Assembly (NCBI GenBank): GCA_937900215.1
Contig: CALCFH010000134.1
Span: 1-19,802 of the forward strand
Length of the DNA stretch: 19,802 bases
Reading direction: 5' to 3'
From: an uncultured Cryomorphaceae bacterium
GTDB taxonomy: Bacteria; Bacteroidota; Bacteroidia; Flavobacteriales; Schleiferiaceae
Shown: piece by piece, positions 13,647-19,802 of the stretch
Position numbering within the stretch: position 1 is the stretch's first letter
Layout of the letters: every line of letters begins with the position of its first letter
Notes under the pieces: model-generated
What the model was told of the DNA's origin: nothing
What the model saw: the letters and a program-made list of their open reading frames with translations, nothing else
The model's database searches: none
Program-made: the position numbers and the translations under genes

Positions 13647-16600
13647 TGATTGGTTTCAATTAATGGCTGGGCTACCTTATACTTTACCGCTTTTTGTTCG
13701 CCGGTAGAAAGGTTGCGGATGTTCACCATATCGTTCCTGCCAAACTTTTTCTCTTGCTTAATTACGGTTTGCTGACGAGGAGGCGCCGCACTTCTGCCTT
13801 CTGCTTGGGGTGCTCCCGGTCCGCTTGTAGTAACCGGATCTGGTCTTCTTAGTCTACTTGCCTGTTTAATAGGCGCGCCTTCTTGAAGCGGAATACTGCC
13901 TTTAAACAAGAACGACAATATCTCGCGATTCAATTTCTCCATCATGGTGCGGAACAACTCGAAACTCTCGAACTTATAAATCAGCAACGGATCTTTCTGT
14001 TCGTACACCGCTCCTTGAACGTATTGGCGTAAATCGTCTAGCTTTCTCAAGTGATCCTTCCACTCATCGTCTACGAGTGCCAAGGAAATACCCTTTTCAA
14101 AATCGCGCACCACCTGTGTTCCGTTCGAATGGTAGGCTTTCTCCAAATTGGTGACGGCTTGTAGCATTTTCACTCCATCCGTAAAGGGCACAACAATATT
14201 CTGATATTGCGCGCGCTGCGTTTCATACACATTGCGAATAACGGGCATAGAAGATTCTGCCATGCGCTGCATTCTTGCTCCATAGGCTTCCATAGCCTCT
14301 GCATACAGTTGATCTGTTAACTCTTCTGCGCTGACTTTCTCCGTAGAACGATCGCTTCCCCACTCTATTCCAAAAACTCGGAAGGCATCCAACCTCAGCT
14401 CCTCTGCATTCTTGGTATCTATATATTGATTGGCAATGGTACTCGCTGTATCAAAGATCATATTGGCCAAATCCGTAGACAATTTGTCTCCAAACAATGC
14501 ATTGCGCCTTCGGGCATAGACTACCTCGCGCTGGCTGTTCATTACGTCGTCGTACTCCAACAAGCGCTTACGAACACCGAAGTTGTTCTCCTCTACCTTC
14601 TTCTGTGCGCGCTCTATGCTCTTAGAAACCATGCGATGCTGAATTACCTCGCCTTCTTCCAATCCCATTTTATCCATCAATCCCGCTATTCGCTCTGATC
14701 CGAACAAGCGCATAAGATTGTCTTCTAAGCAAACAAAAAACTGTGAGCTTCCTGGATCACCCTGACGACCCGAACGGCCTCTTAACTGGCGGTCAACACG
14801 TCGAGAATCATGGCGCTCTGTGCCTATAATGGCCAATCCTCCTGAGGCCTTTGCCTCCGGACTAAGCTTAATGTCTGTTCCTCTACCTGCCATATTGGTG
14901 GCTATGGTTACTATGCCTGGCCTTCCTGCCTCGGCTACAATTTCCGCCTCCCGTTGATGCAATTTGGCATTCAAGACATTGTGATGAATCTTGCGCAACT
15001 TCAAGCTTCTGCTCAACAATTCAGAAATCTCTACATTGGTTGTTCCCACCAAAACAGGTCTCCCCGCTTCGGTAAGCTTTACAATCTCTTCAATTACGGC
15101 ATTGTACTTTTCTCTCTTGGTTTTGTACACCAAGTCTTCGCGATCGTCGCGCTGAATAGGACGATTGGTTGGAATTACCACCACCTCTAATTTGTAGATA
15201 TCCCAAAACTCGCCCGCTTCCGTCTCTGCTGTTCCGGTCATTCCGGCCAGCTTATCGTACATGCGGAAGTAGTTCTGCAAGGTTACCGTTGCATAGGTCT
15301 GGGTAGCCGCTTCAATCTTTACACTTTCTTTGGCCTCAATGGCTTGGTGTAAGCCGTCAGAATAGCGACGGCCTTCCATAATACGACCCGTTTGCTCGTC
15401 TACAATCTTCACCTTATTCTCCATTACCACATACTCATTGTCCTTTTCAAAAAGGGCATAGGCGCGCAATAATTGGTTCATGGTGTGCACCCTTTCGCTC
15501 TTCACTCCGAAGTCGCGCAAGAGGCTTTCTTTCTTCTCACTTCGCTCCTTTACATCTACTTGTAACTTTTCTATTTCTGAGATCTCTGTGGCTATGTCTG
15601 GAAGGATAAAGAAGGATGGATCCGTATCCGCTGCAAGCAAATCCAATCCGCGTTCTGAAAGCTCTACTTGATTTTGTTTCTCGTCGATTACAAAGTATAA
15701 GGCTGCATCTACTTTGTGCATCTCCTTACTTTGATCTTGCATATAGTGGTTCTCGGTCTTCTGCAGCAAGGTCTTCATTCCTTCGCTTGAAAGGAATTTT
15801 ATAATGGCTTTACTCTTAGGCAAACCGCGATGTGCTCTCAATAAATGAAATCCACCTTGCTTATCGTCGCCCGCCTCTATGAATTTCTTCGCTTCTTGCA
15901 ATTCTTGCTGCACTTGCGCCTTCTGAGCATTCATTAACTTTATAACGTGCGGCTTTAAATCGTCGAACTCTTGAATATCTCCTTTTGGGGTGGGTCCGCT
16001 TATTATCAAAGGCGTTCTCGCATCGTCAATTAAAACAGAGTCTACCTCATCTACAATGGCATAATTGTGTTTTCTCTGTACCAAATCGTCTACCGAACGC
16101 GCCATATTATCGCGCAGATAGTCGAAACCAAACTCATTGTTGGTTCCATAAGTGATATCCGCTTGGTAGGCTTTTCTTCTTTCGGGCGAGTTGGGTTGAT
16201 GGCGATCAATGCAATCTACTTTGAGTCCGTGAAATTGAAACAAAGGTCCCATCCACTCGCTATCTCGTCGGGCTAGGTAATCGTTTACCGTAACCAAATG
16301 CACTCCTTTTCCTGATAAGGCATTCAGGTAAACCGGAAGAGTAGCCACTAAGGTTTTACCTTCTCCCGTTGCCATTTCGGCAATTTTACCCTGATGAAGT
16401 ACGGTGCCTCCAATGAGCTGCACATCGTAATGCACCATATCCCAGGTGATTTCGTTGCCAGCGGCTAGCCATTTGTTTTTCCAATGGGCTTTTCCATCGC
16501 GTATCTCTACGAATTCGCGCTTTTCAAATTCAGCATCTACTTCCGTTGGCGTTACCACCAACTCGCCTTTCTCTGCCAATCGCTTGGCGGTTTCTTTGAT

Positions 16601-16939
16601 TACGCTAAAGGCCTCCGGACGAATTTCCTCTAAGACTTTCTCGGTGATTTCGTAAATCTCCTTATTCAGCTTTTCTTGCTCTGCATAGAGCGCCTCCTTT
16701 CCATCTAGCTCATGCTCTTCTTCCAGCTTTGCTTTTAGCTCCTGTAGTCTGGCGTTTTGCTCGGCAATGGCCTGTTGAATACGGCCTTTGAATTCAGTGG
16801 TTTTCTGACGAATTTCATCGTCTGAAAGTGCGGCTATTTGCGGATAAACCGAGGATACTTGATCTATAAAAGGACGAAGGGTTTTAAGATCCCGCTCCGA
16901 TTTGGTTCCGAAAACTTTACCTATGAGATTTGTTAACAT
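13628..16939 (-). CDS. secA: Preprotein translocase ATPase SecA
   Basis: SecA is the motor that pushes preproteins through SecYEG at the inner membrane. The protein is 1103 residues, longer than the roughly 900 of E. coli but normal for Bacteroidota, which carry extra helical stretches. The N-terminal helix MLTNLIGKVFGTKSERDL is typical. Walker A is MATGEGKT (Lys195), Walker B is DEVDSVLIDDARTPL near residue 295, and the second nucleotide domain shows TNMAGRGTDIKL near 680 and GRSGRQGDPGSSQFF near 725. Extra coiled material is seen around 55-100 and 330-460. The C-terminus ends KYKVAQPLIETNQWIIED; the cysteine-rich zinc finger that binds SecB in proteobacteria is missing, as in other Bacteroidota. 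The ATG at 16939 has a possible -7 element upstream. A small lipoprotein frame overlaps its end. Confidence 0.98.
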   Translation of the reverse strand: MLTNLIGKVFGTKSERDLKTLRPFIDQVSSVYPQIAALSDDEIRQKTTEFKGRIQQAIAEQNARLQELKAKLEEEHELDGKEALYAEQEKLNKEIYEITEKVLEEIRPEAFSVIKETAKRLAEKGELVVTPTEVDAEFEKREFVEIRDGKAHWKNKWLAAGNEITWDMVHYDVQLIGGTVLHQGKIAEMATGEGKTLVATLPVYLNALSGKGVHLVTVNDYLARRDSEWMGPLFQFHGLKVDCIDRHQPNSPERRKAYQADITYGTNNEFGFDYLRDNMARSVDDLVQRKHNYAIVDEVDSVLIDDARTPLIISGPTPKGDIQEFDDLKPHVIKLMNAQKAQVQQELQEAKKFIEAGDDKQGGFHLLRAHRGLPKSKAIIKFLSSEGMKTLLQKTENHYMQDQSKEMHKVDAALYFVIDEKQNQVELSERGLDLLAADTDPSFFILPDIATEISEIEKLQVDVKERSEKKESLLRDFGVKSERVHTMNQLLRAYALFEKDNEYVVMENKVKIVDEQTGRIMEGRRYSDGLHQAIEAKESVKIEAATQTYATVTLQNYFRMYDKLAGMTGTAETEAGEFWDIYKLEVVVIPTNRPIQRDDREDLVYKTKREKYNAVIEEIVKLTEAGRPVLVGTTNVEISELLSRSLKLRKIHHNVLNAKLHQREAEIVAEAGRPGIVTIATNMAGRGTDIKLSPEAKASGGLAIIGTERHDSRRVDRQLRGRSGRQGDPGSSQFFVCLEDNLMRLFGSERIAGLMDKMGLEEGEVIQHRMVSKSIERAQKKVEENNFGVRKRLLEYDDVMNSQREVVYARRRNALFGDKLSTDLANMIFDTASTIANQYIDTKNAEELRLDAFRVFGIEWGSDRSTEKVSAEELTDQLYAEAMEAYGARMQRMAESSMPVIRNVYETQRAQYQNIVVPFTDGVKMLQAVTNLEKAYHSNGTQVVRDFEKGISLALVDDEWKDHLRKLDDLRQYVQGAVYEQKDPLLIYKFESFELFRTMMEKLNREILSFLFKGSIPLQEGAPIKQASRLRRPDPVTTSGPGAPQAEGRSAAPPRQQTVIKQEKKFGRNDMVNIRNLSTGEQKAVKYKVAQPLIETNQWIIED

Positions 16940-16971
16940 GCGAATTAAAAGTGCAATAGTTTTAAAGGGCC

Positions 16972-16979
16972 TAAAGGTA
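16972..16979 (-). promoter_or_regulatory. Possible -7 element for secA
   Basis: The minus strand reads TACCTTTA (16979 to 16972), one base from the TAnnTTTG consensus, about 30 bases before the secA ATG. No good -33 TTG was found upstream. It lies in the 114-base gap after the DUF1697 gene, in which I see no other feature. Confidence 0.3.
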
Positions 16980-17053
16980 CGCTAATCGACTTAGTCCTTA
17001 GTAGGTCGGATAGCTTGTAAAATGGAAGTGCTTAGCTCTTCTTTCTTTGAGAA

Positions 17054-17590
17054 TTAACTGTCTAACAAAGCGTCTATTGCACGGCAGCTTCTCCAGTTTC
17101 GGGTAGTGGTAGCTTGCTGCAAACACTTTTCGAGTTTCTGGGGTGTAAAAGCAGTAGTGCGATATCCCTCCGGACTGTGCAAGTAAAAGGCTCTTCCCTT
17201 AAAGGCATAGCGCTCGTTTCCTTTCGAAATGGTAGCAAGGCAATCTTGCTTCTCAACTACTATTTCTCTTTCAACCACACTTACACTTAAAAGCTTCTCC
17301 TCTTCTACTTCAAAAGGACAGTTTTCCAGCACTTCCTTCCATTCTTCCACCCAAAAAGAAAGAACGGGCAATTGCATTCCGGTTTTCTTTAAAAGGGCTT
17401 TCGACAATGCTTCAGCCCATTCATTGCTGCTTTTATCTTCCGTTACCCTTCCAACTAAATTGCCGCTCTGTATATACGTTGTTGCATTTTGAATTCCTAT
17501 CTCCCCAGCTATTTCTTTCAATAGAGCCATCGGAAGCTTGTTGTGTCCGCCGACGTTAATTCCTCTGAGTAAAAAGAGAAGCTTTCTCAT
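17054..17590 (-). CDS. DUF1697 family protein
   Basis: The product is about 178 residues, the normal size of DUF1697 proteins, which are small cytoplasmic proteins of unknown function. The N-terminal signature LLRGINVGGHNKLPMALLKE is followed by TYIQSGNLVGRV, and the C-terminus has PEGYRTTAFTPQKLEK and ATTTRNWRS, all typical of the family. I chose the ATG at 17590. It forms an ATGA overlap with the stop of the upstream DUF1801 gene, so the two are probably translated together, and a Met 11 codons upstream would only add residues from within that gene. The neighbouring DUF1801 protein is also a small soluble protein, and the pair may act in one process, but nothing in the sequence tells which. 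No signal peptide or membrane segment is seen. Confidence 0.88.
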   Translation of the reverse strand: MRKLLFLLRGINVGGHNKLPMALLKEIAGEIGIQNATTYIQSGNLVGRVTEDKSSNEWAEALSKALLKKTGMQLPVLSFWVEEWKEVLENCPFEVEEEKLLSVSVVEREIVVEKQDCLATISKGNERYAFKGRAFYLHSPEGYRTTAFTPQKLEKCLQQATTTRNWRSCRAIDALLDS

Positions 17591-18036
17591 CGCTTGTATT
17601 GGGTTTCGTAGGTTTCTATCCATTGTTCTACGGTCATCTTTTCACAAAGTTCTCCGATCAATGAGAATGGAAGGAGCTCTGGCTTTTTAAAGCGGATGCA
17701 ACTTTTGCCCATATCCAACTTGGTTTTTACATGCTTGGGATATTCGCCCACAAACCATTCGTGTAGTTCTGGATTGGCATAGATACCCATATGGTATACG
17801 GCAATGAAATTCTTTTGAGAGGCAATGCTTAAAAAGGGAAGAGGCAGTTTGGGGTCGCAATGGTAGCCAGCAGCATAGAGAGAATGCGGCACCACATAGC
17901 CTATCATTCCATAACTCATAGTTTCTTCAAAGCCTTTGGGCAAATGCGCCTGCACTATGGCGCGCAATTGGTTCATTGGCTCTTGCCTCGACGGATCTAA
18001 ATTAGAAAGGTATTCCTCTGGCGATTGGAAGTTCAT
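17587..18036 (-). CDS. DUF1801 (YdhG-like) protein
   Basis: The product is about 149 residues. It begins MNFQSPEEYLSNLDPSRQEP and shows features of the DUF1801 family: IVQAHLPKGFEETMSYGMIGY, an aromatic strand PFLSIASQKNFIAVYHMGIY, and the tail segment GKSCIRFKKPELLPFSLIGE. Members have a small alpha-beta fold; related proteins include the iron-chaperone frataxin-like YdhG group, but the function is not settled. It is soluble, with no export signal. The stop TGA overlaps the start of the DUF1697 gene by four bases. Upstream, a 64-base region separates it from the divergent redoxin gene. No clean TAnnTTTG element was found there on either strand, so the promoter is undefined. Confidence 0.86.
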   Translation of the reverse strand: MNFQSPEEYLSNLDPSRQEPMNQLRAIVQAHLPKGFEETMSYGMIGYVVPHSLYAAGYHCDPKLPLPFLSIASQKNFIAVYHMGIYANPELHEWFVGEYPKHVKTKLDMGKSCIRFKKPELLPFSLIGELCEKMTVEQWIETYETQYKR

Positions 18037-18100
18037 AGCCTGCTCAATTTGATTATATTAGCCTTCAATAGTACGTATATTATTTACTCAAAGCCCCAAG

Positions 18101-18649
18101 GTGTATTCTCTATTTCCCCTTTCTCGATTCTCTTTGTATCGGCCAATTAGATTCTCTTTGGCCTTGTTCCTCTTGCCTTTATTCTCTTTGGCACAAGAAG
18201 CAAAGACTATTTCTGTTCTTGTTTTTCTTTCGCCCGACTGCCCCATTTCCATCAGCCAGTCGCTCGAGCTAAAAGCATTGGAAGAAGAGTTTAAAGAAGA
18301 GGTGGTCTTTGAATACTACTTCCCCCTCTCTGAAAAAGTGAAAGGTGAAAATCGTGCTTTCCTTGAGAAAATGGGCTTGAACAAAGACGCCATTGGCCCC
18401 GATGCCTGGGAAAAAGCCCAAGAATTGAAGGCCACTACTATGCCTGAGGTCTTTGTGTTTAAGGACCAACGTTTGGCCTACCGAGGTAGAATAGACAATA
18501 GCTTTGTTGCCCTTGGTAAAAGACGTCGGGCCGGCATTGAAAGAGAACTGTATCTGGTTTTGGCAGAACTCCATTCCGCACCCTTCCGCAACTTTGATTT
18601 CACCGACCCAATCGGATGTTTAATTCCTTCTAAAAAACCACAATCATGA
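18101..18649 (+). CDS. Secreted redoxin-like protein with a single active-site cysteine
   Basis: The product is about 182 residues from a GTG start, with a signal peptide ending SLAQ near residue 32. A TTG at 18134 would give a shorter signal of about 21 residues and is a real alternative. The body has a thioredoxin-like layout: strand TISVLVFLSPDCPIS (Cys47), a long helix, then TTMPEVFVFKDQRLAYRGRIDNS with the cis-Pro loop, then ALGKRRR. Relatives as I remember them have CPxC at the active site; here the second Cys is Ser, so ordinary disulfide exchange is unlikely. A second Cys lies near the C-terminus in DPIGCLIP (Cys173), a pattern seen in redoxins paired with copper or cytochrome c proteins. 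The stop overlaps the start of such a protein (ATGATGA). A role in maturing, reducing or metallating that partner in the periplasm is inferred. Confidence 0.8.
   Translation: MYSLFPLSRFSLYRPIRFSLALFLLPLFSLAQEAKTISVLVFLSPDCPISISQSLELKALEEEFKEEVVFEYYFPLSEKVKGENRAFLEKMGLNKDAIGPDAWEKAQELKATTMPEVFVFKDQRLAYRGRIDNSFVALGKRRRAGIERELYLVLAELHSAPFRNFDFTDPIGCLIPSKKPQS
18127..18190 (+). repeat. Three in-frame copies of a 10-base repeat in the signal-peptide region
   Basis: ATTCTCTTTG occurs at 18127-18136, 18151-18160 and 18181-18190. The spacings are 24 and 30 bases, so each copy is in the same frame and encodes Phe-Ser-Leu with the same codons. It lies in the signal peptide of the redoxin-like gene and may come from local duplication. 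Confidence 0.75.
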
Positions 18650-19802
18650 TGAAACGCCTACTCTTTCTTTTCCTGCTTAGTAGTGGGATGGCATTATCCG
18701 CTCAAACGGTAAACTTTAGTGAGCACATTGCGCCTATTATTTATGAAAAGTGCACCTCTTGCCATAGAGCCGGTGAAATAGGTCCCATGCCTTTTACCAA
18801 TTACAATGAAGTCTTCAACTTTGCCCTTACTATCGATGCGGTTACCCAATCGGGCTATATGCCCCCTTGGCCGCCCGATGCGGAGTATTCTGATCTAGTT
18901 GGAGCACGCATTCTTACGGCTCAAGAAAAGCAACTCATTCACGATTGGGTAATGAACGGTGCTCCACAGGGCAATCCCAGTCTTGAACCCAACCTTCCTG
19001 TTTTTCCAACGGGCTCTGTGTTGGGAGTTCCAGATTTAGTGCTTTCTATGGCAGAATCCTACACCATTGCAGGAAACAACCAAGACGATTACCGCGTTTT
19101 TGTACTGCCCACTGGCCTTACTCAAAACACAGAAATTGCCGCCTTTGAGTTCAGAGGAGGGAATAGCAAGATTGTGCACCACGCTCTTCTGGCCTCTGAA
19201 TCTACAGGTATTGGACAAGTCTTAGACAACCAAGATCCGGGTTATGGATATACTTCTTTTGGCAGCTTTTCAGTGCCCGGAAATCAGCTCGATGAGTTTC
19301 ATGGTGGATGGGCGCCGGGTTTAATTCCCGATTTCTTCCCCGATGGAACCGGCCAGATCTTAAAGGCCAACTCCAATCTCTTAGTTCAAATTCATTATGC
19401 TCCTTACCCTACTGCTGAGAAAGACAGTTCATACGTGAATGTTTTCTTCCGCCAACAACCCATCACACGGGAAGTGGAAAATCTAGAATACGCCTATACA
19501 CAATTGGTTATTCCGCCAGATCAAATTAAAACAGTAACCCGCTCTTTTACCGTTCAGACAGATAAAAGCTTAATCGGATTCATTCCCCACTCTCATTTAA
19601 TCGGCAGTTCTTGGGAACTCTTTTTCCGCAACCCGCAAGGCGATACGGTGCCTGTAATCTCTATTCCTCAATGGGATTTCAACTGGCAGGGGATATATAA
19701 GCCTACCAAAATGATTAAAATTCCTGCGGGTTCTATCTTCTTTGCAAAATGTGTTTACGACAATACCGCAGCAAATCCATCGAATCCCAATAGTCCTCCC
19801 CT
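18646..19802 (+). CDS. Cytochrome c / copper type II monooxygenase-like protein, 5' part (3' end outside window)
   Basis: The frame stays open to the right edge, giving about 385 residues. It starts MMKRLLFLFLLSSGMALSAQ, an export signal; the second ATG at 18649 is equally possible. Residues 24-40 carry a heme c site, ending CTSCH (36-40), followed by a segment typical of the c-type cytochrome domain that precedes copper enzymes: MPPWPPDAEY and LIHDWVMNGAPQGN. The second part resembles the copper type II, ascorbate-dependent monooxygenase fold (PHM/DBM type): VHH (His178-His179), QIHY (His250) and PHSH (His315 and His317) fit the copper ligands. The final Met ligand would lie near or beyond the end and is not confirmed. 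The substrate is unknown; bacterial members are periplasmic or surface-exposed. It overlaps the redoxin-like gene by four bases, so the two are translated together. Confidence 0.82.
   Translation, partial: MMKRLLFLFLLSSGMALSAQTVNFSEHIAPIIYEKCTSCHRAGEIGPMPFTNYNEVFNFALTIDAVTQSGYMPPWPPDAEYSDLVGARILTAQEKQLIHDWVMNGAPQGNPSLEPNLPVFPTGSVLGVPDLVLSMAESYTIAGNNQDDYRVFVLPTGLTQNTEIAAFEFRGGNSKIVHHALLASESTGIGQVLDNQDPGYGYTSFGSFSVPGNQLDEFHGGWAPGLIPDFFPDGTGQILKANSNLLVQIHYAPYPTAEKDSSYVNVFFRQQPITREVENLEYAYTQLVIPPDQIKTVTRSFTVQTDKSLIGFIPHSHLIGSSWELFFRNPQGDTVPVISIPQWDFNWQGIYKPTKMIKIPAGSIFFAKCVYDNTAANPSNPNSPP

Noticed and set aside
1..19802. Defence systems, CRISPR arrays, insertion sequences, prophage genes, tRNA or rRNA genes.
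   Set aside because: No repeat array, terminal inverted repeats, transposase or integrase motif, or cloverleaf pattern was seen on reading both strands; a tRNAscan and CRISPR search would settle it.

Overview
The window looks like ordinary chromosome of a Bacteroidota bacterium, probably in or near the Flavobacteriia or Cryomorphaceae-like lineages. The evidence is a set of families typical of that phylum: a DUF4270 lipoprotein, a DUF4292 lipoprotein, a one-piece alpha+beta 2-oxoacid dehydrogenase E1, an N-terminal-only glycogen-synthase-like protein next to panC, and a long SecA without a C-terminal zinc finger. Bacteroidota-type promoter elements (TAnnTTTG) also occur, and Shine-Dalgarno signals are weak. 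GC content is moderate and even by eye. I saw no transposase, integrase, phage gene, CRISPR array, tRNA or rRNA, and no gene-free stretch longer than about 120 bases.

Layout, left to right. (1) Bases 2-5593 (+) hold five overlapping cell-envelope genes. They are the 3' part of a sugar-phosphate nucleotidyltransferase, a secreted TPR-repeat protein, a DUF4292 (LolB-like) lipoprotein, an EnvC-like coiled-coil protein with a degenerate LytM/M23 domain, and an NlpE-META lipoprotein. They end at a terminator shared with the convergent gene. (2) Bases 5625-9035 (-) hold panC, a fused thiamine-dependent E1 dehydrogenase and a small Spy/CpxP-like periplasmic protein, all read leftward. (3) A short divergent promoter region at 9036-9134 leads rightward into a tight operon: a glycogen-synthase-like N-domain protein, a DUF4270 lipoprotein and glmS. 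This operon ends at a strong hairpin at 13155-13194. (4) Bases 13247-18036 (-) hold a DUF1801 gene overlapping a DUF1697 gene by four bases, then secA, then a small lipoprotein reading frame that overlaps the end of secA and appears frameshifted. (5) From 18101 rightward come a redoxin-like secreted protein that lacks the second active-site cysteine and, overlapping it, the 5' part of a cytochrome c / copper monooxygenase-like protein that runs off the window.

The unifying theme is envelope biogenesis and precursor supply: hexosamine synthesis (GlmS), sugar nucleotides, a probable lipoprotein-insertion factor, a cell-division hydrolase activator, envelope-stress-type lipoproteins and protein export (SecA). 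CoA and branched-chain acyl-CoA metabolism (PanC, E1) sit beside it. I found no convincing new defence or mobile system. The most interesting points are the probably non-catalytic glycogen-synthase-like protein in the glmS operon, the degenerate EnvC-like protein inside a fully overlapping envelope operon, the broken lipoprotein gene after secA, and the one-cysteine redoxin paired with a copper/heme protein.
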